This document shows, one piece after another, positions 23,301 through 62,200 of a stretch of DNA of 64,000 nt. Position numbers and translations under genes: made by a program. Numbering within the stretch: the first letter of the stretch is position 1; each line of letters opens with the position of its first letter. The notes beneath the pieces were generated by a model. It had not been told where the DNA came from. It did not search any database and saw nothing but the letters and a program-made list of their open reading frames with translations. Source of the DNA: Ancistrus triradiatus (taxonomy: Eukaryota > Chordata > Actinopteri > Siluriformes > Loricariidae); NCBI GenBank assembly GCA_025084515.1, contig JAJAGP010000883.1:1-64000 (forward strand), written 5' to 3'.

Positions 23301-26300
23301 CTGTAGACACGGTCAATGTGATATCGAATGTTCCAGATACACTGGCCATGTTTATCCCACCTGTTCTACTGACGACGGCTAAGACCATTGATGTTACAGC
23401 CATCAATAAGAAGAGTTGGAGCAGTGACCAGGTAAGAGAACCAGACGTTACGTTTGCTGTTGATCATCTCTGGATGCAGGTGTGTAAGAATTTCATTTTA
23501 ATTCTGTAATTTCCTATCACTAGGCCCGGTTACTGTTTGGTTCAGTGGCCAGTGCGGGCACAAACATAGAGGAGTGAGTTACAAACACAATTACACACAC
23601 AATCAATGCAAGCAGGCATTGGGCGCATAACATCCTACCATCCTGCTGAAGACAGAGATTTTTCTGATCGCCTGGCATGTTTGGAGGTAAAGCAAAGCCC
23701 CGTTTTTCTTCCCACAGTTTATCAGAATCCATACTTCAGGGCTTCACCTGCAGCTCAGTTCAGACTCTCACACAACAGAGAGTCAAAGATCTGGTGAAAG
23801 CCTGTAGACCACGTACAGGAAGGAAGAAGGTCGTCCTGAAGGAGACTCAGGTACGCTGTTGGGAAGTTTATAAACCATTTTGCACAGAAACCTTAAGGAT
23901 TTGTAAAATGTCATATTTGGAGATCACCTGCCCGTGCTGTGGTGCCTGATCTAACTTGGTATGTTATGTGTTTCAGCTGACATGCATGTTTAACTACATA
24001 AAACAAGACACAACTCTGAGCTTCAGTGACATGCCTTCTGACATGCTTCTCTACTACAGGTGTGTGTATCCGAACAAGCAAATTGACCCCCAGAAAAGGC
24101 CCATGGGGGGTTTAAACCAAAGTGTGAAGTTTGAGATGATAAGACAAGGAATGGCACGCTTAAAATATTTGGGATCTATGTGAGGCATGCTGTGGTGTAA
24201 TTCTTATTTGAATTAAAAGGTGTAAAACAACCTCAAATCTGCACTTGATATCACATAAGAACCAGCAATGGCTTATTTGTTAAATCACTGGACTAGTAAT
24301 CAGAAGATCGTTGGTTCAGATACCAGCTTCACCAACCAACAAGAACCTGGGAAAGGGTTACCATTGGTAGTAAAAAGATTTTGATTTAGTAAAGAGATTT
24401 TGTTCTTACTTGAGTTTTTTTTAAAGTAAGCACCTCTCCTTTCTCCAGATCACACACACCACAGTAGTATTTGTGTATTTTTGTTATAATGCTGCTGCTT
24501 ATTTATGTTTTAGCTATGACAACGTGCAGAAAGCAGCCTGCAGGTCCTACTTCACTGCTTTGGGAAAAGCAGATTTCTCAGTGATGTCTGGTGTCCTCAA
24601 CAAAAAGACCGTCCTGTTCAACAACGCACGGGACTGCCTGGTAAAACACACACACATGCACATACACACACAAGAGTCTAGGGTACAGAGCTCATGTACA
24701 GGGTAGGGAGATCCAGGAACCAAGTTATCATTCGTACCTGTGTGGTTGGCATTGCAGCATTGCATTTTGGGAGCTTCAGGATCCAGGGTTCAGAGTTCCT
24801 GGGTCCAGGGTTTGGAGCTTTAGGATCTAGGGTTGGGAGCCCCAGATACATAGTTCCCTTATACATGAGCTCCAGAAACCAGTGTAGGGTCCTCTAGATC
24901 CTGTCTGGTACAATGGAGCTCCATGAACCAGGGTTGCCTGCTCCAGGATCCAGGATTGGAAGCTCCAAGATCTAGGCTTGAGAGTTCTGTGATCCAGGGT
25001 TGAGGGCTCCATGAGCCAAGGTTTATAGCTCCCATTTCTTCTTGTATGTAGTGGAGCTTCAGAAACCAAGCTTAGTAGCTATAGCTCCTATCTTTGCAGA
25101 GTGGTGCCCTAAGATTGAATCCTTCAGGAACCAAGTTCAGGATCCATGAATCTGTGTTACTGAGTGTCAGGATCCAGGACAGAGAGCTCCCAGATTCAAA
25201 GCTGAGACCTTCTACATCCTGTGATTGGGATAACCAATTAGGGGATGCAGGATTGAGACTTACATTATTTAGGGTTCGGGGATCAAGGATCCAGGGCATT
25301 GACCTCCAGGATTTAGGTTTGAGAAGGTCAGGACTCACACCTGAGGGTTCCAGGATTCAGGGCTGGAAACTCCTTGGATCCAGGGGTGAGAGAATTCAGA
25401 ATTCAGAATTAATTGGGGACCATTCTAGGCTCCAGATTGAGAAGCTCCAAGTTACATTTTGCATTTTAAATTTACAGCATTTAGCAGACGCCCTTATCCA
25501 GAGCGACTTCCAATTGATACAATCTTACAATCCAAGCAATTGTGGGTTAAGGGTCTTGCTCAAGGACCCAACAGTGGTAGCACTAGGGCTGCAACTAACG
25601 ATTATTTTAATAATCGATTAATCGGTCGATTATTTTTTGATGAATCGGGTTAAAAAAAAAAAAACCTTTCCATGTCTTTATTCAGAAATATAACATTAAA
25701 TGACTGAGCAAATAAGTGCTTACAATAAATGAATAATAATAAATTAAATTTATTAATAAATTAAAATAACAAATTAAATAATAAAGAAAAATAACTGCAT
25801 CTCTGATGCAAACACTACAGACAAACTCATTCACGCTCTTTCTTTAGGAACTTTGCATTGCAAGCCAAAAATGTTATCATGTCAACATGCTCCTGACTAA
25901 AGCTGACTCTCTTTTTAGAGACTATATTTCCTGCTGCCGAAGATAAACGCTCAGACAGTGTTGAAGTAGGAGGAATGCATAAATAGGACTTGGCTAACCT
26001 GGCCAATATAGGATATCTGTCTCTTAACTCCATCACTGTCATTATCCAGCTAACCAGCATCAACCGTGCTATTCCGGTTCGCATAGTATGAGTGCGCCGT
26101 TACGTTTCCTCACTTCAAAACTGAACAAACTCGGGATATTGTGGTGACTTGTGCTGTTGCTGAGGTCCGATCATCCTCATCGGTGACTGCTAGTGATCGG
26201 AATTCCGGCTCTTTTCAGAGAGCCGGCTCTTTTGGCACCCAAGTGGCTCTTTAAATTTGTAGCTTAATTTATTACCAAAGTATGTGTAAAATGAATTACT

Positions 26301-29300
26301 AATGTAAAAACACATAATATCCAATGTTTGTTATTATTAATATGCTTTTTATTTATATACTCACAATGGAACACAGTAAAATAAATTCTAAAACACAAAA
26401 CCGAAGACCCATCTCAATTACAGGTCCAATTTGGTCTCAGGTTTCTGATTATGTCTATCATTTGTAAATTTGCAACTATATACAGGGAAACAAGACATCA
26501 TCAACCAAACATCACTCAACAAAATATAAATAAAAATGTGCAAAAAAAAAGCAGCATCCAGGTTATAGTTTTTAATGAAGATTGGCATTCAAAAAAAACC
26601 AAGGATCTCATCTTTGATCATCTTTGGAAAAGATTCTCTTTGAAAAGATTTTATAGATTTTGATTTTATATATTTAGATTAGATTCAACTTTATTGTCAT
26701 TACACGTGTACAAGTACAACGCAACGGAATGTAGTTTAGCATCTAACCAGAAGATCAATAAGCAGCAATGTGTCGGAATGTACAATAAATAAAAAAATAT
26801 ATAAATCGGCTCACAATCAGGAACCGACTCCCGTCGTTCATTTCAAAGAGCCGGCTCTTAGAGCCGATCGGTCGCGACCGACACATCACTAGTGACTGCA
26901 ACATGTTTTCGTTTTGTTTCGAGGGCTGTATCAGCACCGGTCAGATCGCTTTTGCAAAGCTTGCATGTTACACATGTTCCTACACTTTTGAGGACTTAAA
27001 CCGAAAAACTTTCTTCTCTGCGTCGGTCATAATTTATTTAATTCTTAATGCTAACTTATTTTGAAGATTCCCCGTCCACGCCGGCTCCGCCTCGCTCTGT
27101 TCAATCGCTCGTTTTTTTTTTTTTCCAGCGTTGAAGTGCCGCAAGTAACGTAAGCGGATGTGATAAGGGGAGGGACACATAAATCATGCGACACAACGAA
27201 TCGATAATGAAATTCGTTGTCGACACGTTTAATAATCGAATATTATCGATTTTATCGATTCGTTGTTGCAGCCCTAGGTATCACCTCTTCTGGTCCAGAG
27301 TCCAGTACCTTAACCGCTAGGCTACCAAAGTCTGGACCAAAGTTCATACAAGAGCAGATCATGCTCTCTTGCCCCTCGCAAAATGTGGTTAAGGATAGGT
27401 AGGGGGAGTTTTGCTTTCCTCAGCCTCCAAAGAATGTGGAGATGTTGCTGGGATTTCTTGGCTGTGGAGGTGGTCTTGATGAATTAGGTGAGTTCCTCCA
27501 TGATGTGCACAACAAGGAACTTGAAGATGTTTTCCATGATGGAGAAGCTGATGTGCAACAGGTCCTTCTGAAGTCAACAATCATCCCTCCGACCACTGGT
27601 AGTTGTGACGTGATGGTTGAATGTTCAGAGCCTAGTTGCACTTTGCCGGCTTGATTTCCCAGGACAAGTTGACTCTTGAAGTCTTGAGCGCTCACTAGGA
27701 TTCAGGATTGGTGGTCTCCAGGATTAAAAGCACCAGCAGAATCCCTGGTTAGGAACTCTAGGATCCAGGAGTTGAGAGCTCCTACTTAATCCAGACTAGG
27801 AAATGTTCTTTCTCAATATAAATCAAGTCAAGTCAAGTTAGATCTATTTATATAGCGCTTTTTACAATGGAGCATTGTCTCAAAGCAACTTTACAAGTTT
27901 AGATTATCTCCTAATAACTACGTCCAATCCCAAATTGAGCAAGCCTAGGGCGACAGTGGCAAGGAAAAACTCCCTAGTTCTAGGAAGAAACTTTGGGAGG
28001 ACCAAGACTCAAAAAGGGACCCAACCTCCTTGGGCGGCGTAGATGATAAATCTAAGAGCGAAACTAAAGTCATGGAGTCATAGTTCGAATATAAAATGTG
28101 AAGTATGCACATCGGCATTAAGTGGCCCGGGTATGGTGGGGCTGGAGCTGATGACGGAAGCAGCTTGAGTGGAGTTGTAGCAGATGAACATCATGTGTGA
28201 GGCTGGAACTGGCACCGGAACACAGCTCGGAGAGAGAAAACAGAAAAAATGTAATTAGTTATTGATTAGGAGCACAGTGTTTATTAACAATCACTGATGC
28301 CATGTGTAGCATGAGACCCCGGCAGCATTAGCTATAGCAGCATAGCTAGAAAGAGGAGAACTGGTAGGAAACACAGCCAAGAGGGATCACATGAGACATT
28401 GGCAATCCCACGGGAGGCAGAAGACAGCAACCCAACGTCTCTGATCACCATAAGACTCTTTGGCTATGAACACCCAGCTCTGCCCTTATTCTAAGGCAAG
28501 GATGCATGAGTCAAGATCACGAGGACCGAAGCCCAGTTCAGCCAGACCGCCCACTCGACACTCCTGGCTAGTGGACAAGGCAGGCAGGCCAGACATGACT
28601 CCAGACTCCGGCCCCAGTGACCCAAGCCATGCATCCTGGTCTAAATCTAGTCAAAAGCCTGTGTAAATAAGTATGTCTTTAGCCTAGACTTAAAACTTTG
28701 GAGGGTGTCTGAGTCTCGAACGAAAGTGGGAAGTTTATTCCATAGTTGGGGGGCCATGTATGAGAAAGCCTTTCCCCCGGCTGTGACTTTTTTAATTCTA
28801 GGAACTAAATAAATATATGTAAACATTAAGCAAAAAAATGATTATTCACCAACTTGGTGGAAGTTTTAATCTCCTGCACCCATAGATGTTAGGTCACCTG
28901 TTAGGTCACCTGCTGGTTCTAGGCCATTGCTATATAATTTTATTTACCAGACAGAATTTGTTATCTGTGGACCTGGTTCCCCGTCCCACCTTGTGATCCT
29001 CCTGCACTCTGTTTCTTCTGTTATAGGGTATATCGGGTTTTAATCTGACCAAGGATCATGTGGATGTTCTGGGTAATATGGTCTGCACGCTGGATCCCAC
29101 ATACATCCAGAACTCCGACCCTTACATTGTGGAGAAGATGTTAAATTGCTCAGATCTCTCCAATGATCAGATCGTCGCTGTACAGTTGCTGCTTTCAGGT
29201 GGAAATACCTCGTTTGGGTGAGTGAGACCATCTGCTTCGTACACAGTGTAAGCCATTCAAATTTGAAATATGATGAACATTTTGTCAGAAACAGTGACAC

Positions 29301-32300
29301 CACTGCTCCAGCAACCCCTGTTAAAACGGTCCTGATATGACTTTCAGAGGAAATTTGGAACTTGGTCATTTTGCTGTAACCAAGGACACATCTTCTGAGC
29401 TTATGGTTCTTTGGGGGGGAGCTGAAACTTTCTTGTTGCATCTAAAAGTTTCCACTTGGCAATAAACAATTTAGCTGGCTAAAGTTGGCATCATATCAAC
29501 GGCTCTGGATGCACCAGTCATAAGGGGAATCATTAAGCATGTATGACTAGAGTTCTGGATATGGAGTCTCACAGATGTTGCTGTTTCATCCAACAGTGAC
29601 CCCTCTACATGGAACCAGGAGACGTTGCAGATGATGGGCAGTCTACCTCTGTACTTCAAACAAGACATCTGGGCCAAAATTCCCACTGTAGGTAAACCTT
29701 ACAACTTCATTCTGTACATGTACGTGTTGGTGTGGGTTGTGATTTTTATGTCTTTCTGTTGTTGAAGGGCTTCAAAAGATCATTTTTGAAGTATTTCCTT
29801 CCAGTCCAGAGGATCCAGAAGACGTCAATACAGAAGCTAAAAGCATTCTTCACAGAATGTAATACAAAGTTCAGAAGCAGGCGTTCTATAGGTATCAGAC
29901 CATTCCTTTTGATACACACTAACATGCTAAATTCCATTTAGCTGCTCTATGCTGAAGTCATAAATATTTAGCCACAGGTTTACTTGATTACTTGTTTTCC
30001 CTACAGGGTGCACTACAGAAAACATCACAGCAGCAACAATCGCTGATGAATCATTCCCTATGGGATACGACTCTGCCCAGTTTGAGGCCTGTCTGGACAA
30101 CACCATCCTAAAGGACAATCTGGCTTCCATCACTACTAAAGTGGTGGACTCCAGCTTGCAGATTGTCATTCTGAGCAAATTAAACCAGGTCAGCCTTAGC
30201 TGTATTTAACTGCGTTGTTTCTTGGATGGTGTGTGTTACATGGTAGGTACTAAGAGCTGTTTGATTTGTATATGTTGTAGATTTACCCATCAGGCCTTAG
30301 TGACAGTGTGGTGCAGCTTCTGGGATCTACATCTCGTGAGGCGTCAGTTGATGACATCAACAAGTGGAACATTACCACGATTGACACATTGTCCTCTTTG
30401 ATGGACTCCACTAATGGGGACTGGGCAAACAATAAGGTATAGGATATAAGGGCATTCACAACCCACACCTTTCAGACGATAACATCACATGAGAACATGA
30501 TGAAGTATAATCGTATAATCTGATCTCTGGTCCGTCTGCAGGCAGCAGCTTAGAGTTTGTTTTGGGGTGAAATTATTTGTGAAAACAAACCTTAGTCACT
30601 GCATTGTTTGTTTGCTAAACTAACCATGGTTTATGTTTTGTAGAGTAAAGCCGTGATCACCAGGTATCTGAGTGTGGATGGAAACTCGCTGGGAACCACT
30701 GAACTTAACGCAGTCGGTTCCAACATCTGCTCTCTGGATGTTAGTGTCCTGAAGAGCATCACTTCTGACAGCCTGATGTAAGTTCTCGCACATAAACAGG
30801 TACCTCCATAGAAATACGTAATGCCAACAGGACTCTAGACTCATGCTGAAAGTCACCATGACTAACTAGACGTCAGAAGAAAATCCAAAGTAAGCACTTA
30901 TCATGACATACCATGGGAAAGTCGAACCAACACCGATCCCAAGAACCAAAGAAAGTTTAGAAGATCCAGTACTGGACAAAAACTAAGACAAAAATAAGAA
31001 GTTGAGGAGAATGTTCTTAAATGCAGTTCTCATAGAAAAAACTTTAAAAAAAAACATTTTACAGCTTGCAATATACGGTGCGAGACACATTCTGAATGTG
31101 TATTTATTATTCAGCGTTATTTCTGTTATTTAGTTTAATCCACTCAGAGGAAAAACATCAATCCTAGCATTCAAACCATTTTAATAAACAAGAGGTGATG
31201 GCAGAAGACATAGCCAACAGGAAAAAAAACCCTCCTTGTGGGTGATGAAAGAAATCAGATGACGAGGACGGGCAAGAGCTATATTTGCCGTTACGCAGTT
31301 TACAAGAAAAAAGAAATGTTTTGATTTAGAATCTGTTGTTAAAAAGAAGGAAATTGGGAGAGTCAATCAAAGACTTAAAGAAGACCAGAGGGAGTGTTTC
31401 TAAGATTCATTTTGATGCTTCGAACGAGAAAATCCTTACAACTCTTACAGCCCAAGAGTGTAAGGTAAGAAAACATTAAGAACACAATGTTCAAAAATAC
31501 CACTCGTTCTATAAGATTGTTCTTAAGAAAACACTTAAAAAGTAAGATGATTCGTAAGAGTTATTTGAAGAATAAAAATTTTTTAGAAGAATGAATTTAA
31601 GAATAAACAGACATTTAAGAAGATTTTCTTTCTTGAGACACTTTTGTCAATACGGTGCCTGACTTTTTCTACTGTGAGTGCAGAAACTGATGTAGGAACC
31701 CGGTGCCTCTCTGCACATCCTGTTTCCTCCTGAACATCTGGATTTTGTTTTTTCTCTGTGCAGGAATGCAAACGCTCTGAATGTGACTTCATGCTCCATC
31801 GAACAGAAATCAGCCCTGTACACCATCGCCAAAGCTTCATTCAGCTCTCAGCGAAGCAACAACGTCACCACCTTCACGCTCATCAGTTCGTACCTGGGTA
31901 AGACATGCACTCATCCACACACATACAGCACATGGTGACATCACCAGGGTGTTACCTTATCTCATTACCTGGAGCAGATAACGCTCTCAGAACTCAAAAC
32001 GTGCTTGTGCAGGTGGTGCTCCTTTGGCGGACATACAAACACTTTCTACTCAAAACGTCAGCATGGACATGACCACCTTCCTCTCCCTGATCCCCAACGT
32101 AGTGATGGTACGAAGATGTCCTGCTTATGGTCTGTTTTGGGGATTTGAATTGAAATACACAACGGTGACGTGAATCTTCTTGTTCTTCTCAGGCTCTTAA
32201 CGTGAGTACGGTGAAAGGTCTGCTGGGGGTGAACCTCCCTGATCTGAAGCTCTATGAGAACACCACTCTGGTCCAGTCCTGGGTGGCTCTTCAGTTCCAG

Positions 32301-33194
32301 TCTGACTTGAACAGCCTCAACATTGGCCTGCTCGGAGGCAAAGCAACTGAGACCACCACAGCACCTCCCACCACCACCACCACCACCACCACCACTAGTA
32401 AGTTCTACCATTGTTTAAGTTTGTACTAGTACCGTTCAGCTCAGAAACTGAGAGAGAGAGAGAGAGACACAGACAGATGGACATAGACAGGCAGAGACAT
32501 CTAGCTTGAGACAAGGGGTTAGAGCGAAAAAAATACACAGACAGGCCAAAGGAGAGAAACTGACAAACTCAGACAGACAAAAGAATGAAAATAGTTATCA
32601 CCAGATATGGTGAGAGACAGGTGGACAGACAGACAGAAGACAGAATGAGTTAGGCAGCGTTGGCAGGTGGAAGGACAGAGAGACAGATGGAGATAGTCAG
32701 AGACAGACAGATGGAAGGACAGAGACAGATGAAGGAGGGAGATACAGAGAATAAGACCGATCGAGACAGACAGATGGAAGTATGGAGAAAACTGGAAGAA
32801 GACAGACAGAATGAGTTAGGCAGCGTTGGCAGGTGGCAGGACAGTGAGACAGAGACAGACAGATGGAAGGACAGAGACAGATGGAAGTATGGAGAAAACT
32901 GGAAGAAGACAGACAGAATGAGACAGACGGAGGCAGAGATGGACAGAACGACACAGATGACCTAAATCTAATGACACAGATATAGCCCAAAATGTGGAAG
33001 ATGAGAGACAGACAGGTGGAGGCATAGAGACAGACTGAAAGAGAGACACATCAGCCCAAGATCAGTCCAACTCTTCATGTTTTTGTGTTACTACAGAGCC
33101 TACAGGAAACCACGCCCCGACGCCCCCTGCTGGAGGAGGATGGTTCATCTCTCTATGTGTAGGACTGCTGAGTGTCACCCTGTACAGACTCTGA
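15387..33194 (+). CDS. Mesothelin-like protein gene, copy B (32 exons)
   Basis: Exons: 15387-15449, 15576-15807, 15883-16084, 16183-16291, 16436-16554, 16705-16881, 16961-17166, 17254-17345, 17466-17593, 17724-17846, 18918-19111, 19197-19288, 19581-19708, 19799-19923, 22490-22604, 22686-22898, 23011-23180, 23294-23431, 23524-23573, 23718-23850, 23977-24059, 24514-24640, 29027-29217, 29597-29687, 29768-29891, 30007-30188, 30281-30436, 30644-30777, 31764-31897, 32013-32107, 32193-32397, 33097-33194 (stop TGA 33192-33194). Exons 15 onward are the counterparts of copy A. Predicted product: a secreted or GPI-anchored superhelical glycoprotein of about 1,380 residues, of the mesothelin/stereocilin/otoancorin superfamily. 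No start codon or clear signal peptide was found. Frameshifts occur near 15,710, 15,975-16,020 and 23,107, and a stop in 16183-16291, so the copy is a pseudogene or the sequence has indel errors. Confidence 0.7.
16436..17846 (+). CDS. Copy B exons 5-10
   Basis: Six open, phase-matched exons: NWLEKNFGNFSVFATLEQL, WAILDLLSSQQKVQLILK, MNLTSLPLAASDTILSMVL, LKGLDIVSSTLSTTQSNGI, GSNSTRCYGGGSFFVFLKQF and LLSSISTGELREILNGTTTV. The alternating hydrophobic helices, the N-x-S/T sites and the repeated F-x-x-F-L patterns fit the N-terminal otoancorin/mesothelin-type superhelix. These exons have no copy A counterpart in the window because copy A starts later. Confidence 0.7.
17985..18878 (-). mobile_element. 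Tc1/mariner-like transposon remnant, minus
   Basis: Minus-strand DDE transposase pieces SRFCLGSDDSRVRIWR and GAMIWGAIAYDS, matching the second-Asp part of Tc1-like transposases, plus a terminal repeat (cccacatttctatctggg at 18,841) shared with 57,178-58,247. The left end is truncated. Located in the intron between copy B exons 10 and 11. Confidence 0.7.
18918..19923 (+). CDS. Copy B exons 11-14
   Basis: Four phase-matched open exons (194, 92, 128, 125 nt): LARQTLECVWPRALGASSPA, IVSFLGSNFNFTANLTRADV, GGTPHCYNATDPVLNSTSWF and ISLFLENPTNLQLFNNPNI. Cysteines and glycosylation sites are spaced as in the rest of the protein. The last exon ends 'ag', completing the Ser codon shared with exon 22490. 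Confidence 0.75.
19924..21289. other. Intron 14 of copy B, first part
   Basis: AT-rich, no gene recognised. About 20,140-21,250 contains no reading frame or repeat that I can name. Confidence 0.4.
21290..22060 (-). mobile_element. Tc1-like transposase remnant, minus
   Basis: Minus-strand pieces match a common fish Tc1 family in order: KPKLKRGDLHSLRQHCIKN and DRTTWTRDYSIKPL (helix-turn-helix part, about 21,930-21,760), then AEKYTGILEQHKLPSRR and HPCIYQQ (catalytic core, about 21,420-21,350). The segments are in different frames with a gap, so the copy is dead. Confidence 0.65.
22490..24640 (+). CDS. Copy B exons 15-22
   Basis: Counterparts of copy A 458-3785, with lengths 115, 213, 170, 138, 50, 133, 83 and 127 nt. 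Exons 15 and 16 are about 96% identical to copy A; later exons are lower. The 170-nt exon has lost one base near 23,107 relative to copy A, and the rest of the exon is out of frame (it would otherwise read [13 protein letters not shown]). A GTAAGC sequence at exactly that point could serve as a donor that keeps phase 0. Confidence 0.7.
24270..24400 (+). repeat. tRNA-like SINE head, degenerate
   Basis: Reads like a SINE head: ggactagtaatcagaagatc followed by a degraded B box (ggttcagatacc). Inside the intron between copy B exons 21 and 22. Confidence 0.35.
24690..25450 (+). repeat. Degenerate minisatellite, part 1
   Basis: About 750 bp of diverged units of roughly 25-30 bp built on agctccaggatccagggttg, with variable insertions. 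It continues at 27,680-27,790 on the other side of an insertion cluster. ORFs across it are chance. Confidence 0.65.
25455..25575 (-). repeat. SINE tail, minus (split by hAT element)
   Basis: Tail of the tRNA-derived SINE (ttagcagacgcccttatcca, then caaggacccaacagtgg). Its tRNA-like head lies at 27,285-27,335, after the hAT insertion. Confidence 0.75.
25827..26084 (-). pseudogene. hAT transposase C-terminal (hATC) fragment
   Basis: 85 residues containing RYPILARLAKSYLCIP, STLSERLSSAAGNIVSKKR and HVDMITFLACNAK, the hallmark hATC dimerisation motif. The Phe usually found in SERxFS is Leu here. The upstream catalytic part is absent. Confidence 0.85.
26191..26891. mobile_element. Nested non-autonomous hAT element (MITE)
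   Basis: 701 bp with short inverted ends (tagtgat... and ...atcacta) and a perfect 8-bp target duplication gtgactgc (26,183-26,190 and 26,892-26,899). The subterminal gccggctctt motifs are typical of a widespread fish hAT family. No transposase is present. Near 26,678-26,745 it holds a LINE-like tail (attcaactttattgtcatta). Confidence 0.8.
27285..27335 (-). repeat. SINE tRNA-like head, minus (split by hAT element)
   Basis: In reverse it reads ggtagcctagcggttaaggt, the A-box region of the same SINE family as 34,823-35,018. It pairs with the tail at 25,455-25,575. Confidence 0.7.
27390..27660 (-). repeat. LINE-like fragment, minus
   Basis: Resembles the 3' coding end of fish LINEs (gttgctgggatttcttggctg and ggaacttgaagatg stretches), but no RT motif is preserved. 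The family assignment is a guess. Confidence 0.35.
27680..27790 (+). repeat. Degenerate minisatellite, part 2
   Basis: Same unit as 24,690-25,450 (ctaggatccaggagttgaga), separated from it by the SINE/hAT/LINE insertion cluster. Confidence 0.55.
27826..28785 (-). mobile_element. L2-type LINE 3' region, minus
   Basis: Left end is the true 3' terminus in minus orientation: (tcaag)n followed by atctatttatatagcgcttt. Its internal sequence is shared with 1-232 and 5,440-5,880. It is 5'-truncated at about 28,785 and contains no RT motif. Located in the intron between copy B exons 22 and 23. Confidence 0.75.
29027..32397 (+). CDS. Copy B exons 23-31
   Basis: Nine open exons (191, 91, 124, 182, 156, 134, 134, 95, 205 nt) matching copy A 4417-12688 in phase and, except the last, in length. 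They encode [43 protein letters not shown], the cysteine pairs, [39 protein letters not shown] and [19 protein letters not shown]. The last exon ends in TTTAPP followed by about nine Thr, a short stalk compared with copy A. Confidence 0.8.
30790..31660. other. Copy B intron 28, no gene
   Basis: AT- and A-rich DNA, longer than and different from the copy A intron. I see no repeat family or coding content. Confidence 0.4.
32440..33055 (+). repeat. GACA/GATG-rich degenerate tandem repeat
   Basis: About 600 bp of purine-rich repeats (agacagacagatggaaggac units, some reiterated over about 120 bp at 32,640-32,900). The intron is between the stalk exon and the C-terminal exon. ORFs on both strands here are low-complexity artefacts. 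Confidence 0.75.
33097..33194 (+). CDS. Copy B C-terminal anchor exon
   Basis: Completes a Lys codon and then encodes PTGNHAPTPPAGGGW followed by FISLCVGLLSVTLYRL and TGA. A small-residue stretch (AGGG) before about 15 hydrophobic residues at the very C-terminus fits a GPI-attachment signal, as in mesothelin; a tail anchor is the alternative. Confidence 0.75.
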
Positions 33195-33574
33195 TAAACA
33201 GCACCCCAAACCATTCTGATATGAAGTCATAACTGATCAGTGGGGCGGAGATGATGTCACTGAGCCAGTGTCACATGGTCTGAAATCACATGCTGGAACG
33301 TGATTGGCTCGGAGATTTTATAATCCAATAACATTAATCTGTTTCATAGATTTTCCCATCTGTTTCTAAAAGAAAAGGAAGGCTTGTAGTATATTTAATA
33401 TCTTCTCTAATTAGGATGTGTAATCAGAATTTTATTTAAAGATTTAAATGTTTTATTAATTTAATTAGTTATAATTCTTTGTCTAATTATTTACAGTCTC
33501 CTTATATGGTTATAAGACTCAATGGAAACCTTTTTCATCTTTGATGTCATTGCAAATTGGTGTCTGTACTTCAT

Positions 33575-33580
33575 AATAAA
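33575..33580 (+). terminator. Poly(A) signal AATAAA of copy B
   Basis: Canonical AATAAA about 380 bp after the stop codon; likely end of the copy B transcript. Confidence 0.5.
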
Positions 33581-33599
33581 CTCTTTAAGCATGCACATG

Positions 33600-34345
33600 G
33601 CTGTTTCTTAATTATCTGAGCAGCACAGGGCTCAAGGGGGGAATCAGATATGGAAAGGGGAAGCATGACATCACAGCACACTTTCTCACACTGTGACAGA
33701 GATCCAAATTCACCTAACACACGACTTTGTGTTAAAGGAGGAAAACAAAGAACCTTGAGGAAATTAACAACCCATAAATGGATAGAACACCGCCGCTGCA
33801 ACTGATATTTAACATTCTTCAATTTTCATTCATCATATATTATTTTATTATTCACCATTTTGGCATTTTATTTCATTTAGCCTCTTAAAACATGTAAAGC
33901 ATCTCGTATTATTGTATTACTCTTCTCATCTTTTTTAATATTTTTAATATCTCATCTTTTTTTTACCATTTTGTTTCTTTTCACATGCAGACACGATTAG
34001 CTGTCTGAGGGAGAACATGGCAGTCTGGGGATCTTCCCCCAGCATTGCAGCAGAAGCTGGACTGTCATCTGGTCAGGGGACTGCTATATATAGCAGTATA
34101 TATACACGTGCTCTGTATTTTCAGGGGTTAGGAGCAAAAAGACACCTGTAAAGCCCCCCCACAAGCATTTAATAATTTAATTATATTAAAGTTCTGTTAT
34201 TATTATATGACTGCATTCAATTTATTTACTCGATCATTGTATTGTTTAAATATTAATTATAATATAATCACATTCCATGAAATAAACATCCAGCCTCCAT
34301 CTTATAAATCTCCACCTTCCATGCTATAAACTTCCAGCCTTCCTC
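33600..34345. other. Intergenic region between copy B and NLR gene
   Basis: AT-rich, no gene found. It should contain the NLR promoter, but I see no TATA box at a clear distance. Confidence 0.5.
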
Positions 34346-62004
<27,659 letters not shown>

Positions 62005-62200
62005 GTTAGTCCTGTTGGTTCAGAGAGTCCTGTTGGTATCTCTTTTATTATCTCACTTCAGAAAGCTAGAAATCTGATCTGATCTGATCCAGATGAAAAC
62101 ACAGGATCTTTACTTCATGGGTTTATCCTGACTGAGGAACCTTGTGTTCAGTTTCTTCTTCTTCTGACTAAGAGTAATAAAGTATCTGTTGTAAAATGTA

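Larger units (their letters stand above)
25584..27276 (-). mobile_element. hAT transposon with 8-bp target duplication
   Basis: Ends TAGGGCTGCAAC and GTTGCAGCCCTA are inverted copies, flanked by ggtagcac and ggtatcac (8-bp duplication with one mismatch), as in hAT elements. A minus-strand ORF carries the hAT C-terminal dimerisation domain. The rest of the transposase is missing, and another hAT-like element is nested inside. The whole sits inside a SINE. Confidence 0.85.

Noticed and set aside
32660..33049. ORFs in both strands of the GACA-rich repeat
   Set aside because: Low-complexity repeat inside an intron.
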